DNA of 64,000 bases from CAVYXF01 sp963772335 (GTDB taxonomy: Bacteria; Pseudomonadota; Alphaproteobacteria; Rhizobiales; Rhodomicrobiaceae). The number at the start of each line of letters is the position of its first letter. The stretch's first letter is position 1. Under the pieces are notes generated by a model. The model saw only the letters and a program-made list of their open reading frames with translations. It was not told the origin of the DNA and did no database searches. The position numbers and the translations under genes are program-made. Shown piece by piece: positions 52,467-61,744 of this stretch. The DNA lies in assembly GCA_963772335.1 (NCBI GenBank), contig CAVYXF010000010.1, forward strand, positions 124,001 to 188,000, read 5' to 3'.

Positions 52467-52823
52467 TCAGTCGCCCAGGAGGAAATCGCGAAGGGCGATG
52501 GCATGATTGTGCGTTTCATCGCGCGAACCATACACCAGCGTGACGCGGCCGCGCGCCAGATATTGCTGCAACTCGGCGAGGACGTCGGCATTGGCGGCAA
52601 GCTCGGCGCGGTAGCGCCGCTTGAATTCCTCCCAAAGCTCCGGCCGATGGTCATACCATTTCCGCAGCGCTGTGCTGGGCGCCACATCCTTGAGCCATGT
52701 CGCCGCGAGACTCTCGCGCGAAATCCCGCGCGGCCAAAGCCGATCAATCAGGATACGCTGGCCATCGTCATCGCTCGGCGGAAGATACGCCCGCTTGATT
52801 CTGATCTCGTGCGCTTCAGGCAT
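52467..52823 (-). CDS. DUF488 family protein
   Basis: A 118-residue cytoplasmic protein of the DUF488 family. It has the conserved start IRIKRAYLPPSDDDGQRILI, then DRLWPRGISRE, WYDHRPELWEEFKRRYRAEL and a C-terminal strand VTLVYGSRDETHNHAIALRD. Length and motifs are complete. The biochemical role is not known. It lies 39 bp upstream of DUF952 and 31 bp downstream of mfd on the same strand, so it may be co-transcribed. Confidence 0.9.
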   Translation of the reverse strand: MPEAHEIRIKRAYLPPSDDDGQRILIDRLWPRGISRESLAATWLKDVAPSTALRKWYDHRPELWEEFKRRYRAELAANADVLAELQQYLARGRVTLVYGSRDETHNHAIALRDFLLGD

Positions 52824-52854
52824 GACTGGCTCCCACCTGCTCGCGCCTGCCGGA

Positions 52855-55800
52855 TTAAGCGGCTTTCGCCGCTGGCGCAGCCAGCTCGGCGAGGCGCCGG
52901 ACCAGGTTGCGCGTGGCCTTCAGACGCTCCTCGGTATCATCCCAGTCGGCCTTGAACACCAGCTTATGGTCCTTCTGCATCTTCACCACGCCGTCATGCT
53001 CGGTGATGAACTGCACGAGGCCTTGCGGATTGGCGAAGGTGTTGCCGCGGAAGGCGATGACCGCGCCCTTCGGGCCGGCCTCGACCTGGGCAATGCCGGC
53101 CTTGCGGCAATAGCCCTTGATCTGCACGACGGCGAGCAGGTGCTTGACTTCGGTCGGCAGCGGGCCGAAGCGGTCGACCAGCTCGGCTGCGAACGGCTCG
53201 ATCTCCTCGCGCTCCTTGAGCGTGGAAAGGCGCCGGTAAAGGCCGAGCCGCACCTGGAGATCGGCGACATAGGTCTCGGGGATGAGCACGGCTGAGCCGA
53301 CATTGATGGTCGGCGACCACTGGTCGTCGGCTTGGGCTTCGGCGCCGCCCTCGCGCAGGGACGCTACCGCCTCCTCCAGCATCGACTGATAGAGCTCGAA
53401 GCCGACCTCGCGGATATGGCCGGACTGCTCCTCGCCGAGCAGGTTGCCGGCGCCGCGAATGTCGAGGTCGTGGCTGGCAAGCGTGAAGCCCGCGCCCAGG
53501 CTGTCGAGCGAGTTCAGCACCTTGAGCCGCTTGTCGGCGGCGGGCGTCAGCTTCTGGTTCGGCGGGATGGTGAACAGGGCATAGGCGCGGATCTTGGCCC
53601 GGCCGACGCGGCCGCGAAGCTGATAGAGCTGGGCAAGGCCGAACATGTCGGCGCGGTGCACGATCAGTGTGTTGGCACTGGGTATATCGAGGCCGGACTC
53701 CACGATGGTGGTCGAGAGCAGGACGTCGAACTGGCGGTCGTAGAACGCCGCCATCACGTCCTCGAGCTGGCTGGAAGCCATCTGGCCATGCGCGATGGTG
53801 AATTTCAGCTCCGGCACACGCTCGCGCAAGAAGGCCGCGATCTCGTCGAGGTCGGAAATGCGCGGGCAGACATAGAAGGTCTGGCCGCCACGATAGCGCT
53901 CGCGCAAGAGAGCTTCGCGCAAGGTCACGGGATCGAACGGGGTGATGAAAGTTCGCACTGCCAGGCGGTCGACCGGTGGCGTCGCAATGACCGACATTTC
54001 GCGCACGCCGGTGAGGGCGAGCTGCAGCGTGCGCGGGATCGGCGTCGCGGTGAGGGTGAGCACATGCACGTCGGCCTTGAGCTGCTTCAGCCGCTCCTTA
54101 TGCGACACGCCGAAATGCTGCTCCTCGTCGATGACGAGCAGGCCAAGATCGGCGAATTCGACGCCCTTGGCCAGCAGCGCATGTGTGCCGACCACGATGT
54201 CGACCTGGCCAGATTTCAGCCCTTCCCTGACCGCGCTCATGTCTTTCGCCGGGACGAGCCGCGAGGCCTGGGCGATCTTCACCGGAAAGCCTTTGAAGCG
54301 CTCCATGAAGGTGTTGAAGTGCTGGCGGGCGAGCAGCGTCGTTGGCACCACCACGGCCACCTGCTTGCCGTTCATCACCGCGATGAATGCCGCGCGCAGC
54401 GCCACCTCGGTCTTGCCAAAGCCGACGTCGCCGCAAATCAGCCGGTCCATCGGCCGGCCGCGGGCGAGATCCTCGATCACCGCCTCGATCGAGGAGAGCT
54501 GGTCGTCAGTCTCCTCATAGGGGAAGCGGGCGCAGAACTCGTCATAGAGCCCTTCCGGCGGGGTGAGGACCGGGGCTTCCTTGTGCTCGCGCTGGGCGGC
54601 CACCTTGATCAGGCTGTCGGCGATGTCGCGGATGCGCTTCTTCAGCCGCGCCTTGCGCGCTTGCCAGGCCGCGCCGCCGAGCCGGTCGAGATTGGCGCCC
54701 GCCTCGTCCGAGCCGTAGCGGGTCAGCAGCTCGATATTCTCGACGGGCAGGAACAGCTTGTCGCCGCCTTGATATTCGAGCTCCAGGCAATCATGCGGCG
54801 CGCCGGCTGCGGTGATTGCCTGCAGCCCTAAGAACCGGCCGATGCCGTGATCGGCATGGACCACCAGGTCGCCGGGCGAGAGCGAGGACGCCTCAGAGAG
54901 CACATCGCTCCCCTTGCGCGCCTTGCGGCGGCGCACCAGCCGGTCACCAAGGATGTCCTGCTCGCCGATGATGGCGAGGTCCGGCGTCTCGAAGCCGTTC
55001 TCGAGCCCGAGCACCGAGAAGCCGACGGTCGCCCTGTCCAGCTTCACTGCCTCGCCATAGCTCTCGACCGGCTGCGCGGCTTTGAGACCGTGCGACTGCA
55101 GCATGTGTCCCAGCCGCTCGCGCGCGCCCGGCGTCCAAGCGGCGACCATGACGCGCTTGCCGGCACTCTGCAGCGCCGAGATATGGCCGATCACAGCGTC
55201 GAACAGCTTCTCGGCCTTCTCGGCGCGCTCCAGCGCGAAATTGCGACCAACACGCGCGCGGAAATTCAGCGCCGAGACGCCTTCGGCGCTATCCAGGCTG
55301 TCGAAGGGCGACAGGAAGCGCACCTTGGCGCCAGCGATCGCCTCCTGCCACGCATCACCTTCGAGGAACAGCGTCTCGGGCGGGACCGGTTTATAGGGCG
55401 GCGTCCCGAAGGAGGACTGCTCCAGCGCCTGACGGCGAGCGTCGTAGTGGTCCACGATCTGCTCCTGGCGGCGGCGGCGAGCGTCCTCGGCGAGGTGATC
55501 GAAACTGACGATGGTGCCCGGCACATAGTCGAGCAGCGTATCGAGATGGTCGTAGAACAGCGGCAGCCAGTGCTCAGCGCCGGGGAAGCTCTGTCCGGCG
55601 GAGATCGCCTCATAGAGCGGGTCGTTGTCGGTGACCGCGCCGAACAGCTCGATATAGCGTTGGCGGAAGCGGCTGATCACCTCCGGCCCGGTCGGCAGCT
55701 CGCTCGCCGGCATCAGGACCAGCTGAGATTTGCCTGCCTGCGTGCGCTGCGACACGGGATCGAACAGACGGATGGTCTCGAGCGTGTCGCCAAAGAAATC

Positions 55801-56424
55801 GAGGCGCGCGGGCCTTGAGCCCGCGGGCGGGAACAGGTCGAGGATGCCGCCGCGCAGCGCATATTCGCCGGGCTCCATCACCGTGCCGGTGCGCCGATAC
55901 CCCCATTGCTCCAGCCGCTGCGCGATCTTGCCCATATCGACGCGCATACCGGCATCGAGCCTGAGGAGCGCTTGACGCATTGCATCGCGCGGCGCCACGC
56001 GCTGCAGGGCGGCGTTGACGGTGGTAATGACGAGGAGCGGGCGCTTGGGGGTCTTCAGCCGTGCGAGCTGGGCAAGTGTGGCGATACGCCGCGCCGCGAT
56101 ATCGGTGTGCGGCGACACCCGGTCATAGGGCACGGTGTCCCAGGCCGGAAATTGCAGCACATCCATACTCGGCGCAAAAAACCGGAGTTGCTCGCGCAAA
56201 GTTGCCATGCGCTGGTCGTCGCGGGCGATGTGCACAAGCGCGACCGGCGCGGCTGTTTCCTTGTGCGCCAGTGCCGCGATCCGGGCAAGCAGGAGGGCGT
56301 CGAATCCTTCCGGAACTCCGGCCGCGACGAGCGGCTTTTCCTGTGCCACCAGCGCGGCCAAAGCGCCGCTCATGCCAGCGCTGGCGCCTTTGCCCTTCGT
56401 CTTTTTGTCGGCTGTGTCGAGCAT
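52855..56424 (-). CDS. mfd: Transcription-repair coupling factor Mfd
   Basis: An 1189-residue DNA translocase that removes stalled RNA polymerase and recruits UvrA. The UvrB-homology modules occupy the first ~400 residues (DTVPYDRVSPHTDIAARRIA). The RNA polymerase interaction domain is near 490-580 (LVVHADHGIGRFLGLQAI). The RecG-like motor has Walker A GDVGFGKTEVALRAAF, DEEQHFGV and LTLTATPIPRTLQLAL. The C-terminal TRCF domain ends the protein. Its length is normal. sdhE lies just upstream and recG divergent beyond it, the usual Rhizobiales order. Confidence 0.97.
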   Translation of the reverse strand: MLDTADKKTKGKGASAGMSGALAALVAQEKPLVAAGVPEGFDALLLARIAALAHKETAAPVALVHIARDDQRMATLREQLRFFAPSMDVLQFPAWDTVPYDRVSPHTDIAARRIATLAQLARLKTPKRPLLVITTVNAALQRVAPRDAMRQALLRLDAGMRVDMGKIAQRLEQWGYRRTGTVMEPGEYALRGGILDLFPPAGSRPARLDFFGDTLETIRLFDPVSQRTQAGKSQLVLMPASELPTGPEVISRFRQRYIELFGAVTDNDPLYEAISAGQSFPGAEHWLPLFYDHLDTLLDYVPGTIVSFDHLAEDARRRRQEQIVDHYDARRQALEQSSFGTPPYKPVPPETLFLEGDAWQEAIAGAKVRFLSPFDSLDSAEGVSALNFRARVGRNFALERAEKAEKLFDAVIGHISALQSAGKRVMVAAWTPGARERLGHMLQSHGLKAAQPVESYGEAVKLDRATVGFSVLGLENGFETPDLAIIGEQDILGDRLVRRRKARKGSDVLSEASSLSPGDLVVHADHGIGRFLGLQAITAAGAPHDCLELEYQGGDKLFLPVENIELLTRYGSDEAGANLDRLGGAAWQARKARLKKRIRDIADSLIKVAAQREHKEAPVLTPPEGLYDEFCARFPYEETDDQLSSIEAVIEDLARGRPMDRLICGDVGFGKTEVALRAAFIAVMNGKQVAVVVPTTLLARQHFNTFMERFKGFPVKIAQASRLVPAKDMSAVREGLKSGQVDIVVGTHALLAKGVEFADLGLLVIDEEQHFGVSHKERLKQLKADVHVLTLTATPIPRTLQLALTGVREMSVIATPPVDRLAVRTFITPFDPVTLREALLRERYRGGQTFYVCPRISDLDEIAAFLRERVPELKFTIAHGQMASSQLEDVMAAFYDRQFDVLLSTTIVESGLDIPSANTLIVHRADMFGLAQLYQLRGRVGRAKIRAYALFTIPPNQKLTPAADKRLKVLNSLDSLGAGFTLASHDLDIRGAGNLLGEEQSGHIREVGFELYQSMLEEAVASLREGGAEAQADDQWSPTINVGSAVLIPETYVADLQVRLGLYRRLSTLKEREEIEPFAAELVDRFGPLPTEVKHLLAVVQIKGYCRKAGIAQVEAGPKGAVIAFRGNTFANPQGLVQFITEHDGVVKMQKDHKLVFKADWDDTEERLKATRNLVRRLAELAAPAAKAA

Positions 56425-56430
56425 GAAATC

Positions 56431-56688
56431 CTAGTCTTTAAGGCCGTGATGACGCTGGATAGCCTGCAGGAGACACACCAGATCAGGCGCAGGTTCCGCG
56501 CCTTTGATCATGCGGTCGATCTCGGGATCAGGAAGTGCCAGCAGCATCTCGAATGCCGTGATCTCGTCGTCGGAAAAGCGGGAAAGCTCGACGTCCGCGA
56601 AGCCGCCAAGGATCAGGTCCATTTCCTTCGTGCCGCGGTGATGCGCGCGGTAAAGCGCGCGCTTGCGCCGGCTATCGCTATCCGCCAT
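56431..56688 (-). CDS. sdhE: FAD assembly factor SdhE (succinate dehydrogenase assembly factor 2)
   Basis: An 85-residue protein that helps attach FAD to succinate dehydrogenase. The family core is RRKRALYRAHHRGTKEMDLI with the conserved RG-x-x-E, followed by LSRFSDDEITAFEMLLALPD. I chose ATG 56688 (MADSDSRRKR), which gives the normal size; an ATG at 56736 would add a non-family leader reaching toward recG. It lies 6 bp upstream of mfd. Confidence 0.92.
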   Translation of the reverse strand: MADSDSRRKRALYRAHHRGTKEMDLILGGFADVELSRFSDDEITAFEMLLALPDPEIDRMIKGAEPAPDLVCLLQAIQRHHGLKD

Positions 56689-56847
56689 TGGTGCGCGGGT
56701 TGAATTGATCGAGTTGTGGAACGCCATGCCCGGCAAGATGCCGCCTATGGCCGGCCTGTTTTCCAGTGTGATATAGACCTATCTGAACATTATGTCAGCA
56801 CGGGATGTCTGGTTCGGGCGAACACTCAGTCAAAATACCTACAGGTC

Positions 56848-59013
56848 GTGGAGTATCGAGCCGAAGAGCATAAAGCTGTAGTCCCCGAACGTCGGTCCTC
56901 GGCGCGGCCAGTCCTGCTCAATGCGTATTTCGCCGCCCTCACCAGCATCGAAGGCGTAGGGCCGCGTTTCACCGCGATGCTCGGTAAGCTGCTCGATCTG
57001 CCAGGCGGCAGTGAGCCGCGCATCATCGATCTGCTCTTGCATCTGCCCTCCGGCCTTACCGACCGCCGAGCCCAGCCATCGATCGCCGAAGCCGTCACCG
57101 GCCAGCTCGCAACGTTGCGGGTGCGGGTGAAGAAACATCAGCCGACCCCCCGGGGCAACAGCCGCGCACCCTATCGGGTGATCTGCGAGGATGATACCGG
57201 CGATATCGAGTTGATCTTCTTCCATGCCGAGCGGGCCTATCTGGAGCGGCTGCTGCCAGTCGGCGAGACGCGCCTGTTGTCGGGCCGGGTCGAGCGCTAT
57301 GGCCTGAAGCTGCAGATGCCTCACCCCGACTATATCGTGCCGGAGGCGGAGCGCGACAAGCTGCCGGGGCTTGAGCCGGTCTATCCACTCTCCCAAGGGC
57401 TGACGCAGAAATTCCTCTACAAGACGCTGGGCCGCGCGTTCGAAATCTTGCCGACGCTTCCCGAATGGCTGGATGACAGCATTCTCGCCGTCAAGGACTG
57501 GCCCAGCTTCAACGACGCGCTGCGCGCACTGCACCGGCCCAGCGACGACAGTGATGTCGAGCGCCATGGCGCGGCGCGCTGCCGCCTTGCGTTCGACGAG
57601 TTGTTCGCCGGCCAGCTCGCGCTGGCCCTGCTGCGCCGCCGCTTCCGACGCCTGGGTGGACGGGCGCTCGAGGGCGACGGCCGGATCAGCCGCAAGATCA
57701 TCGGTGCCCTGCCCTTCGCCCTCACCGGGTCGCAGCGTGAGGCACTTGCTCAGATCGGCAGCGATATGGGCACGACCGGCCGCATGCTGCGTCTGCTCCA
57801 GGGCGATGTCGGCAGCGGTAAGACGGTGGTTGCGCTGCTCGCCATGGCGCAGGCGATCGAGGCCGGCGCGCAGGCTGCGCTGATGGCGCCCACCGAGATT
57901 CTCGCCCGCCAGCATTACGAGACCATTCAGCCGCTCGCCCAGGCCGCCGGCCTCCAGATCGCGCTGCTCACCGGCCGCGAGAAGGGCCGCGCGCGCAAGA
58001 TGGTGCTGAGCGCGCTTGCCAGCGGCTTCGTGCAGATCGCGGTCGGCACCCATGCGCTGTTCCAGGAGGATGTCGCGTTTGCCGATCTCGGCCTCGCGGT
58101 GATCGATGAGCAGCACCGGTTCGGCGTGCATCAGCGCTTTGCCTTGCAGGCCAAGGGCAAAGACGGCGGTACCGATATTCTGGTGATGACCGCAACGCCG
58201 ATCCCGCGCACCCTGCAGATGACTCATTACGGCGACATGGACGTCTCCAAGCTCACCGAGAAGCCGGCGGGGCGCAAGCCGGTGACCACTCGCGCGGTGC
58301 CGATCGAGCGACTGGAGGAGGTGGTGCGCGGCATCGCCCGCGCTCGACGCGAAGGGCAGCAGATCTATTGGGTGTGCCCGCTGGTCGAATCCTCGATGAA
58401 GGTGGACCTTGCCGCCGCCGAGGAGCGCGCCGCGCATCTGCGCCAGACGTTCGGCGACCAGGTCATGGTGATCCACGGCCGCACCAAGGGCGCGGAGAAG
58501 GACGCAATCATGCGCGAGTTCGCCGAGGGGCGACTCGGTATCCTGGTCGCGACAACCGTGATCGAAGTGGGGGTTAACGTGCCGGCCGCGACCATCATGG
58601 TGGTCGAACATGCCGAGAGCTTCGGGCTCGCTCAGCTTCACCAGCTTCGTGGCCGGGTCGGTCGCGGCGGCGCACAATCATCCTGCATCCTGCTCTATGC
58701 CACACCGCTGTCGGAGACCGCGCGCTCACGCCTCGACATCATGCGCCAGAGCGAGGATGGCTTCCGCATCGCCGAGGAGGATCTGCGCCTGCGCGGCGGT
58801 GGTGAGATCCTCGGCACCAAGCAGTCAGGCGATCCGGGCTTCCGTGTCGCGCGGTTGCCGGGGGATGAAGAGCTGCTCGAGGCCGCGCGCGAGCAGACCA
58901 AATATCTTCTCGCCCGCGATCCGGACCTTACCTCGCCGCAAGGCGAAGCGGCGCGGCTGTGCCTCTATCTGTTCGAGCGCGACGAGGCGATCCGCTTATT
59001 GCGTGCGGGCTAG
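56848..59013 (+). CDS. recG: ATP-dependent DNA helicase RecG
   Basis: About 721 residues if started at GTG 56848; the open frame reaches back to ATG 56716. The protein rescues stalled replication forks by fork regression. The OB wedge domain is at ~70-170 (LATLRVRVKKHQPTPRGNSR). The helicase core has Walker A LLQGDVGSGKTVVALLAM, VIDEQHRFGVHQRFAL, TATPIPRTLQMTHYGDMDVS and QLHQLRGRVGRG. Alphaproteobacterial RecG usually begins near RPVLLNAYFAALTSIEGVGP. The region upstream of this must hold the divergent sdhE promoter, so a start later than 56716 is more likely. Confidence 0.93.
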   Translation: MEYRAEEHKAVVPERRSSARPVLLNAYFAALTSIEGVGPRFTAMLGKLLDLPGGSEPRIIDLLLHLPSGLTDRRAQPSIAEAVTGQLATLRVRVKKHQPTPRGNSRAPYRVICEDDTGDIELIFFHAERAYLERLLPVGETRLLSGRVERYGLKLQMPHPDYIVPEAERDKLPGLEPVYPLSQGLTQKFLYKTLGRAFEILPTLPEWLDDSILAVKDWPSFNDALRALHRPSDDSDVERHGAARCRLAFDELFAGQLALALLRRRFRRLGGRALEGDGRISRKIIGALPFALTGSQREALAQIGSDMGTTGRMLRLLQGDVGSGKTVVALLAMAQAIEAGAQAALMAPTEILARQHYETIQPLAQAAGLQIALLTGREKGRARKMVLSALASGFVQIAVGTHALFQEDVAFADLGLAVIDEQHRFGVHQRFALQAKGKDGGTDILVMTATPIPRTLQMTHYGDMDVSKLTEKPAGRKPVTTRAVPIERLEEVVRGIARARREGQQIYWVCPLVESSMKVDLAAAEERAAHLRQTFGDQVMVIHGRTKGAEKDAIMREFAEGRLGILVATTVIEVGVNVPAATIMVVEHAESFGLAQLHQLRGRVGRGGAQSSCILLYATPLSETARSRLDIMRQSEDGFRIAEEDLRLRGGGEILGTKQSGDPGFRVARLPGDEELLEAAREQTKYLLARDPDLTSPQGEAARLCLYLFERDEAIRLLRAG

Positions 59014-59391
59014 AGAGACGGAGCTCTTCCAGCGGCCCGGCCTCGATGCAAGGGGTGGCGATTGAATGCCTCGGCCGGGCTGGAGCTGTCCAAGAAAGCC
59101 TTTTGAATTAATCACTTATATTTACAGTAAATACACCTATAAATTGTGAGACGTATAGACTTCATCTACCTTTACAGGACGTTAAAGGTGGATGCAGCCA
59201 TAAGCGTTTACAAGCAAGCCGGACCATACAGACGGCGTAATCGCAAAGTCCTCCATCTTCAATTCGACGACCGGTGCTGACGGCTGTCTCGGCGCCTGCC
59301 GGACCTGCCGTGGCCGGCCTTGTCGCCACCCGGCGAACTCATACGTTCGCGCCTTCGCGGACGTCCCGTAGCTTAGAGAGAGATCACTATC
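59014..59391. other. Intergenic region with AT-rich promoter-like stretch
   Basis: A GC-rich inverted repeat (GCCCGGCC near 59036, GGCCGGGC near 59082) follows recG and may slow transcription, without a clear T run. From about 59101 to 59165 the DNA is strongly AT-rich compared with the rest of the window and contains the small palindrome TTTAC-A-GTAAA at 59121-59131. It is a likely promoter or regulator site for the Gly/His-rich gene 230 bp downstream. No small ORF with family pattern was recognised. Confidence 0.4.
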
Positions 59392-60150
59392 ATGCGTAAC
59401 CGTGCAGTACTCGCTGCTGCGGCAGCGGTCGTGCTTTGCTTCTCGCCGGCTGAGGCGAAGAGGAAGCTCCCCTACAACCCCTATTGGAAGTGCCCGGAAT
59501 CGGAGGCCTATTCCATGCCGATGAAGGTGCTGTCGATCGCCCCGGACGGCAAGCGCAGCGTCATCTGGCAGCATATCGTCGGGCGCCCGAGCTGCGCCTT
59601 CTTCCAGGGGGACCGCTACGACCGCAGCTTTGAGGAACTCTTCCGGATGGCTGGCGGCAATAGCAGCGGCGGCAGCTCCGGCGGCAGTTCGGCGGGCCAC
59701 GGAAACTCAGGCTGCGATCATGGCGGGCACGGCAGTGGCGATGGTCACGGCGGTGGCCATGGCGGCGAGCACGACAGCGGTGGCGGTCACGGTGGTGGCC
59801 AGGGCGGCGACCACGACAGCGGTGGCGGTCACGGTGGTGGCCATGGCGGCGGCCACGACAGCGGTGGCGGTCATGGCGGTGGCTCCGGTGGCGGTCATGG
59901 TGGCGGTTCTGGCGGTCATGGCGGTAGCGGCGGCTCTGGTGGTGGCGGTCAGGGCGGTGGCTCTGGCGGCGGTCATGGTGGCGGTTCTGGCGGTCATGGC
60001 GGTAGCGGCGGCTCTGGTGGTGGCCAAGGTGGTGGTGGCGGTCAGGGCGGCGGCCACGGCGGTGGCTCCGGAGGCGGCTCTGGCGGTGGCTCCGGAGGCG
60101 GCAGTGGACCCGGTGGCGGTGGCCACGGCGGCGGCGGAAGCGTGCGCTGA
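59392..60150 (+). CDS. Secreted Gly/His/Ser-rich repeat protein
   Basis: A 252-residue predicted exported protein. It has a signal peptide (residues 1-22, cleavage after AEA) and a 65-residue folded part with two cysteines (WKCPESEAYSMPMKVLSIAP, GRPSCAFFQGDRYDRSFEEL). From ~87 onward it has a low-complexity tail of Gly with His, Ser, Asp and Gln. The tail contains 14-residue units such as DSGGGHGGGH and a 26-residue unit repeated about twice. The His-rich tail could bind metal ions or form a gel; this is inference. It is flanked by recG and a convergent SPOR-domain gene. I do not recognise a named family for the tail. Confidence 0.85.
   Translation: MRNRAVLAAAAAVVLCFSPAEAKRKLPYNPYWKCPESEAYSMPMKVLSIAPDGKRSVIWQHIVGRPSCAFFQGDRYDRSFEELFRMAGGNSSGGSSGGSSAGHGNSGCDHGGHGSGDGHGGGHGGEHDSGGGHGGGQGGDHDSGGGHGGGHGGGHDSGGGHGGGSGGGHGGGSGGHGGSGGSGGGGQGGGSGGGHGGGSGGHGGSGGSGGGQGGGGGQGGGHGGGSGGGSGGGSGGGSGPGGGGHGGGGSVR
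59761..60030 (+). repeat. In-frame tandem repeats within the Gly/His-rich gene
   Basis: Three 42-bp units (59761-59802, 59803-59844, 59845-59886) encode variants of GGxHDSGGGHGGGx. A 78-bp unit follows at 59890-59967 and is repeated from 59968 with near identity. Periods are multiples of three, so copy-number change would keep the frame and alter tail length. Confidence 0.85.
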
Positions 60151-60256
60151 CCTTAGACGCGCGATCGACCCTAGCGCTCCTTGGTGGGCGCTAGGGTGTC
60201 ACGCCAAAGTCGGCTAGTCATGCAGCGCTGACGAGTGGAAATACAGGGCCAGGCCG

Positions 60257-61612
60257 CTACTTTTTGGTGATCACCATGCAGCTGACACCCTTGGCCTTCA
60301 AGGCGTCGCAGGCCGCGAAACCATCGGCGCGGCTGTCGAACGGCGCCGCCACGATTTTGTAGAGCGTGCCGCCGTCACTGGTCGGCACGACCATCATTGT
60401 CGGCGTGCGTCCGCCGAGATCGGCCGCGTATTTCTTGCCGAGCCGGTCGGCCTCGGCAATCGCCTTGTCTTCCTCCGACAGGGCAGCAAGCTGGATCGCG
60501 AAACTCCCCGATGCACTGGCCTTTGCCTTCGCGGCGGCAAATTGTGCCTGGGCAGCATTCTGTGGCAAAGCCCTGCTCTGGCGCGGATACGGAGCCGCCG
60601 ACGCGTCATTGGCCGACGGCGCTGAACGTGATTCGAGAAGCGCATAAGGCCGCGCCGGCGGCGGCTGCGATGGCGCACCGAAAACCAGATCATTTAAATA
60701 GTCGGCGACACCGCCGCTGCTAAGGGGCTCCGTATGCCGGGATGCTCCGCCTGACGAATAGGCAGGCTCGTAAGTTCTGCGCTCCTCCGCCGCCGGAGGA
60801 GGCGGTGCGGCGGGTGGCGGAGCCGCATGGGACGTCGGCGCCGGTGGCGGCGGAGCTGGCGTTGCTGCCGCGACGACGATTGGCGCAGGAGGCGGCTGTG
60901 CAGCCCGGGGCGGCGCGGATGAAACGACCGGCGCAGGCCGCGGCGCGATGGGCGCCGGCGCAGCGGCGGCGGCGGACTGCGCGGGCGAAGGTGAAGACGA
61001 GGAGAAAAGGCTGTCCAAGAATCCGCCAATACCGCCGCCACTGCTGCTGCTCTGTTCAGAGGGCGAATCTTGTACGGCGGTCTTCCAGGGAACCGCGCGC
61101 GGCGGGCTTGCCGGCGCTGGAGCATTGCGCTCCTTCTCCGGCGGTGGCGCTAAAGCTGCGACGTCTCGCGATGCTGCGGCAGGCTTCTCGGCAGCGGAGG
61201 ATTCCTTGCGCGAGGGTGTGCTGCTATTCTTGTCCGGCGTCCCGCCGTCCATGCCGAGCGCCTTCATGACCCGGGCCTGGCCTTCCTCGGCGCGCTTCCG
61301 GTCGGCGGCGGAGAGACCCTCGATCCAGAGCGCCGAATTGTAATCGGCATAGGCATAGGCGCCGCGGTTCAGCTTCTCGTTCGCCTCGGCGCGCATGAGC
61401 AGCGCCTTGGCGGCAAGGCCGGATTCGACTTTGCCCGAGCTCATCACATTGTTGATGACCTCGATGGCTTTGGTATAGCCGCCCTTCTCCAGGAGCTTGC
61501 TGGCTTCCGTCAGGGCCGTGCTTACGTCGGAAGACGCAGCCGATGCCGGCTTCAAGGGCATGCAGGCAAGAGCCGTAGCCAATAGAATTTTCGCAAGGTC
61601 ACGCCGAACCAT
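60257..61612 (-). CDS. SPOR-domain protein with TPR-like N-terminus and Pro/Ala-rich linker
   Basis: A 451-residue exported protein. It has a signal peptide (MVRRDLAKILLATALACMPL, cleavage near ASA), then a TPR-like helical part (about 30-120, LEKGGYTKAIEVINNVMSSG), a long disordered Pro/Ala/Ser linker (~130-360) and a C-terminal SPOR domain (about 370-451, SFAIQLAALSEEDKAIAEAD to VSCMVITKK). SPOR domains bind denuded peptidoglycan at the division site. I chose ATG 61612 (MVRRDLAK) because it gives a clean signal peptide. It converges with the Gly/His-rich gene. Confidence 0.87.
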   Translation of the reverse strand: MVRRDLAKILLATALACMPLKPASAASSDVSTALTEASKLLEKGGYTKAIEVINNVMSSGKVESGLAAKALLMRAEANEKLNRGAYAYADYNSALWIEGLSAADRKRAEEGQARVMKALGMDGGTPDKNSSTPSRKESSAAEKPAAASRDVAALAPPPEKERNAPAPASPPRAVPWKTAVQDSPSEQSSSSGGGIGGFLDSLFSSSSPSPAQSAAAAAPAPIAPRPAPVVSSAPPRAAQPPPAPIVVAAATPAPPPPAPTSHAAPPPAAPPPPAAEERRTYEPAYSSGGASRHTEPLSSGGVADYLNDLVFGAPSQPPPARPYALLESRSAPSANDASAAPYPRQSRALPQNAAQAQFAAAKAKASASGSFAIQLAALSEEDKAIAEADRLGKKYAADLGGRTPTMMVVPTSDGGTLYKIVAAPFDSRADGFAACDALKAKGVSCMVITKK

Positions 61613-61744
61613 GCCGTGGTTCCCCCCGACGCATGCGCCGCCAATTGCGGCGCCATCATGTAAGGTCAAGCAAGGGAATGTGACGAACTGTGGCCAAGAA
61701 CAGGATTTTTTTGTGGCAACCCGCAATTGGCGCTCATTTCGGCA

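Noticed and set aside
53332..54831. Plus-strand open frame of ~500 codons
   Set aside because: Antisense to mfd, whose helicase motifs are intact; the frame has no ribosome binding site or domain pattern.
56839..58677. Minus-strand open frame of ~610 codons
   Set aside because: Antisense to recG throughout; composition is typical of a mirror frame.
59630..60217. Ala/Val- and Thr/Ala-rich frames on both strands across the repeat
   Set aside because: They are other-phase readings of the GGC-rich tandem repeat; only the frame with a signal peptide and ribosome binding context is credible.
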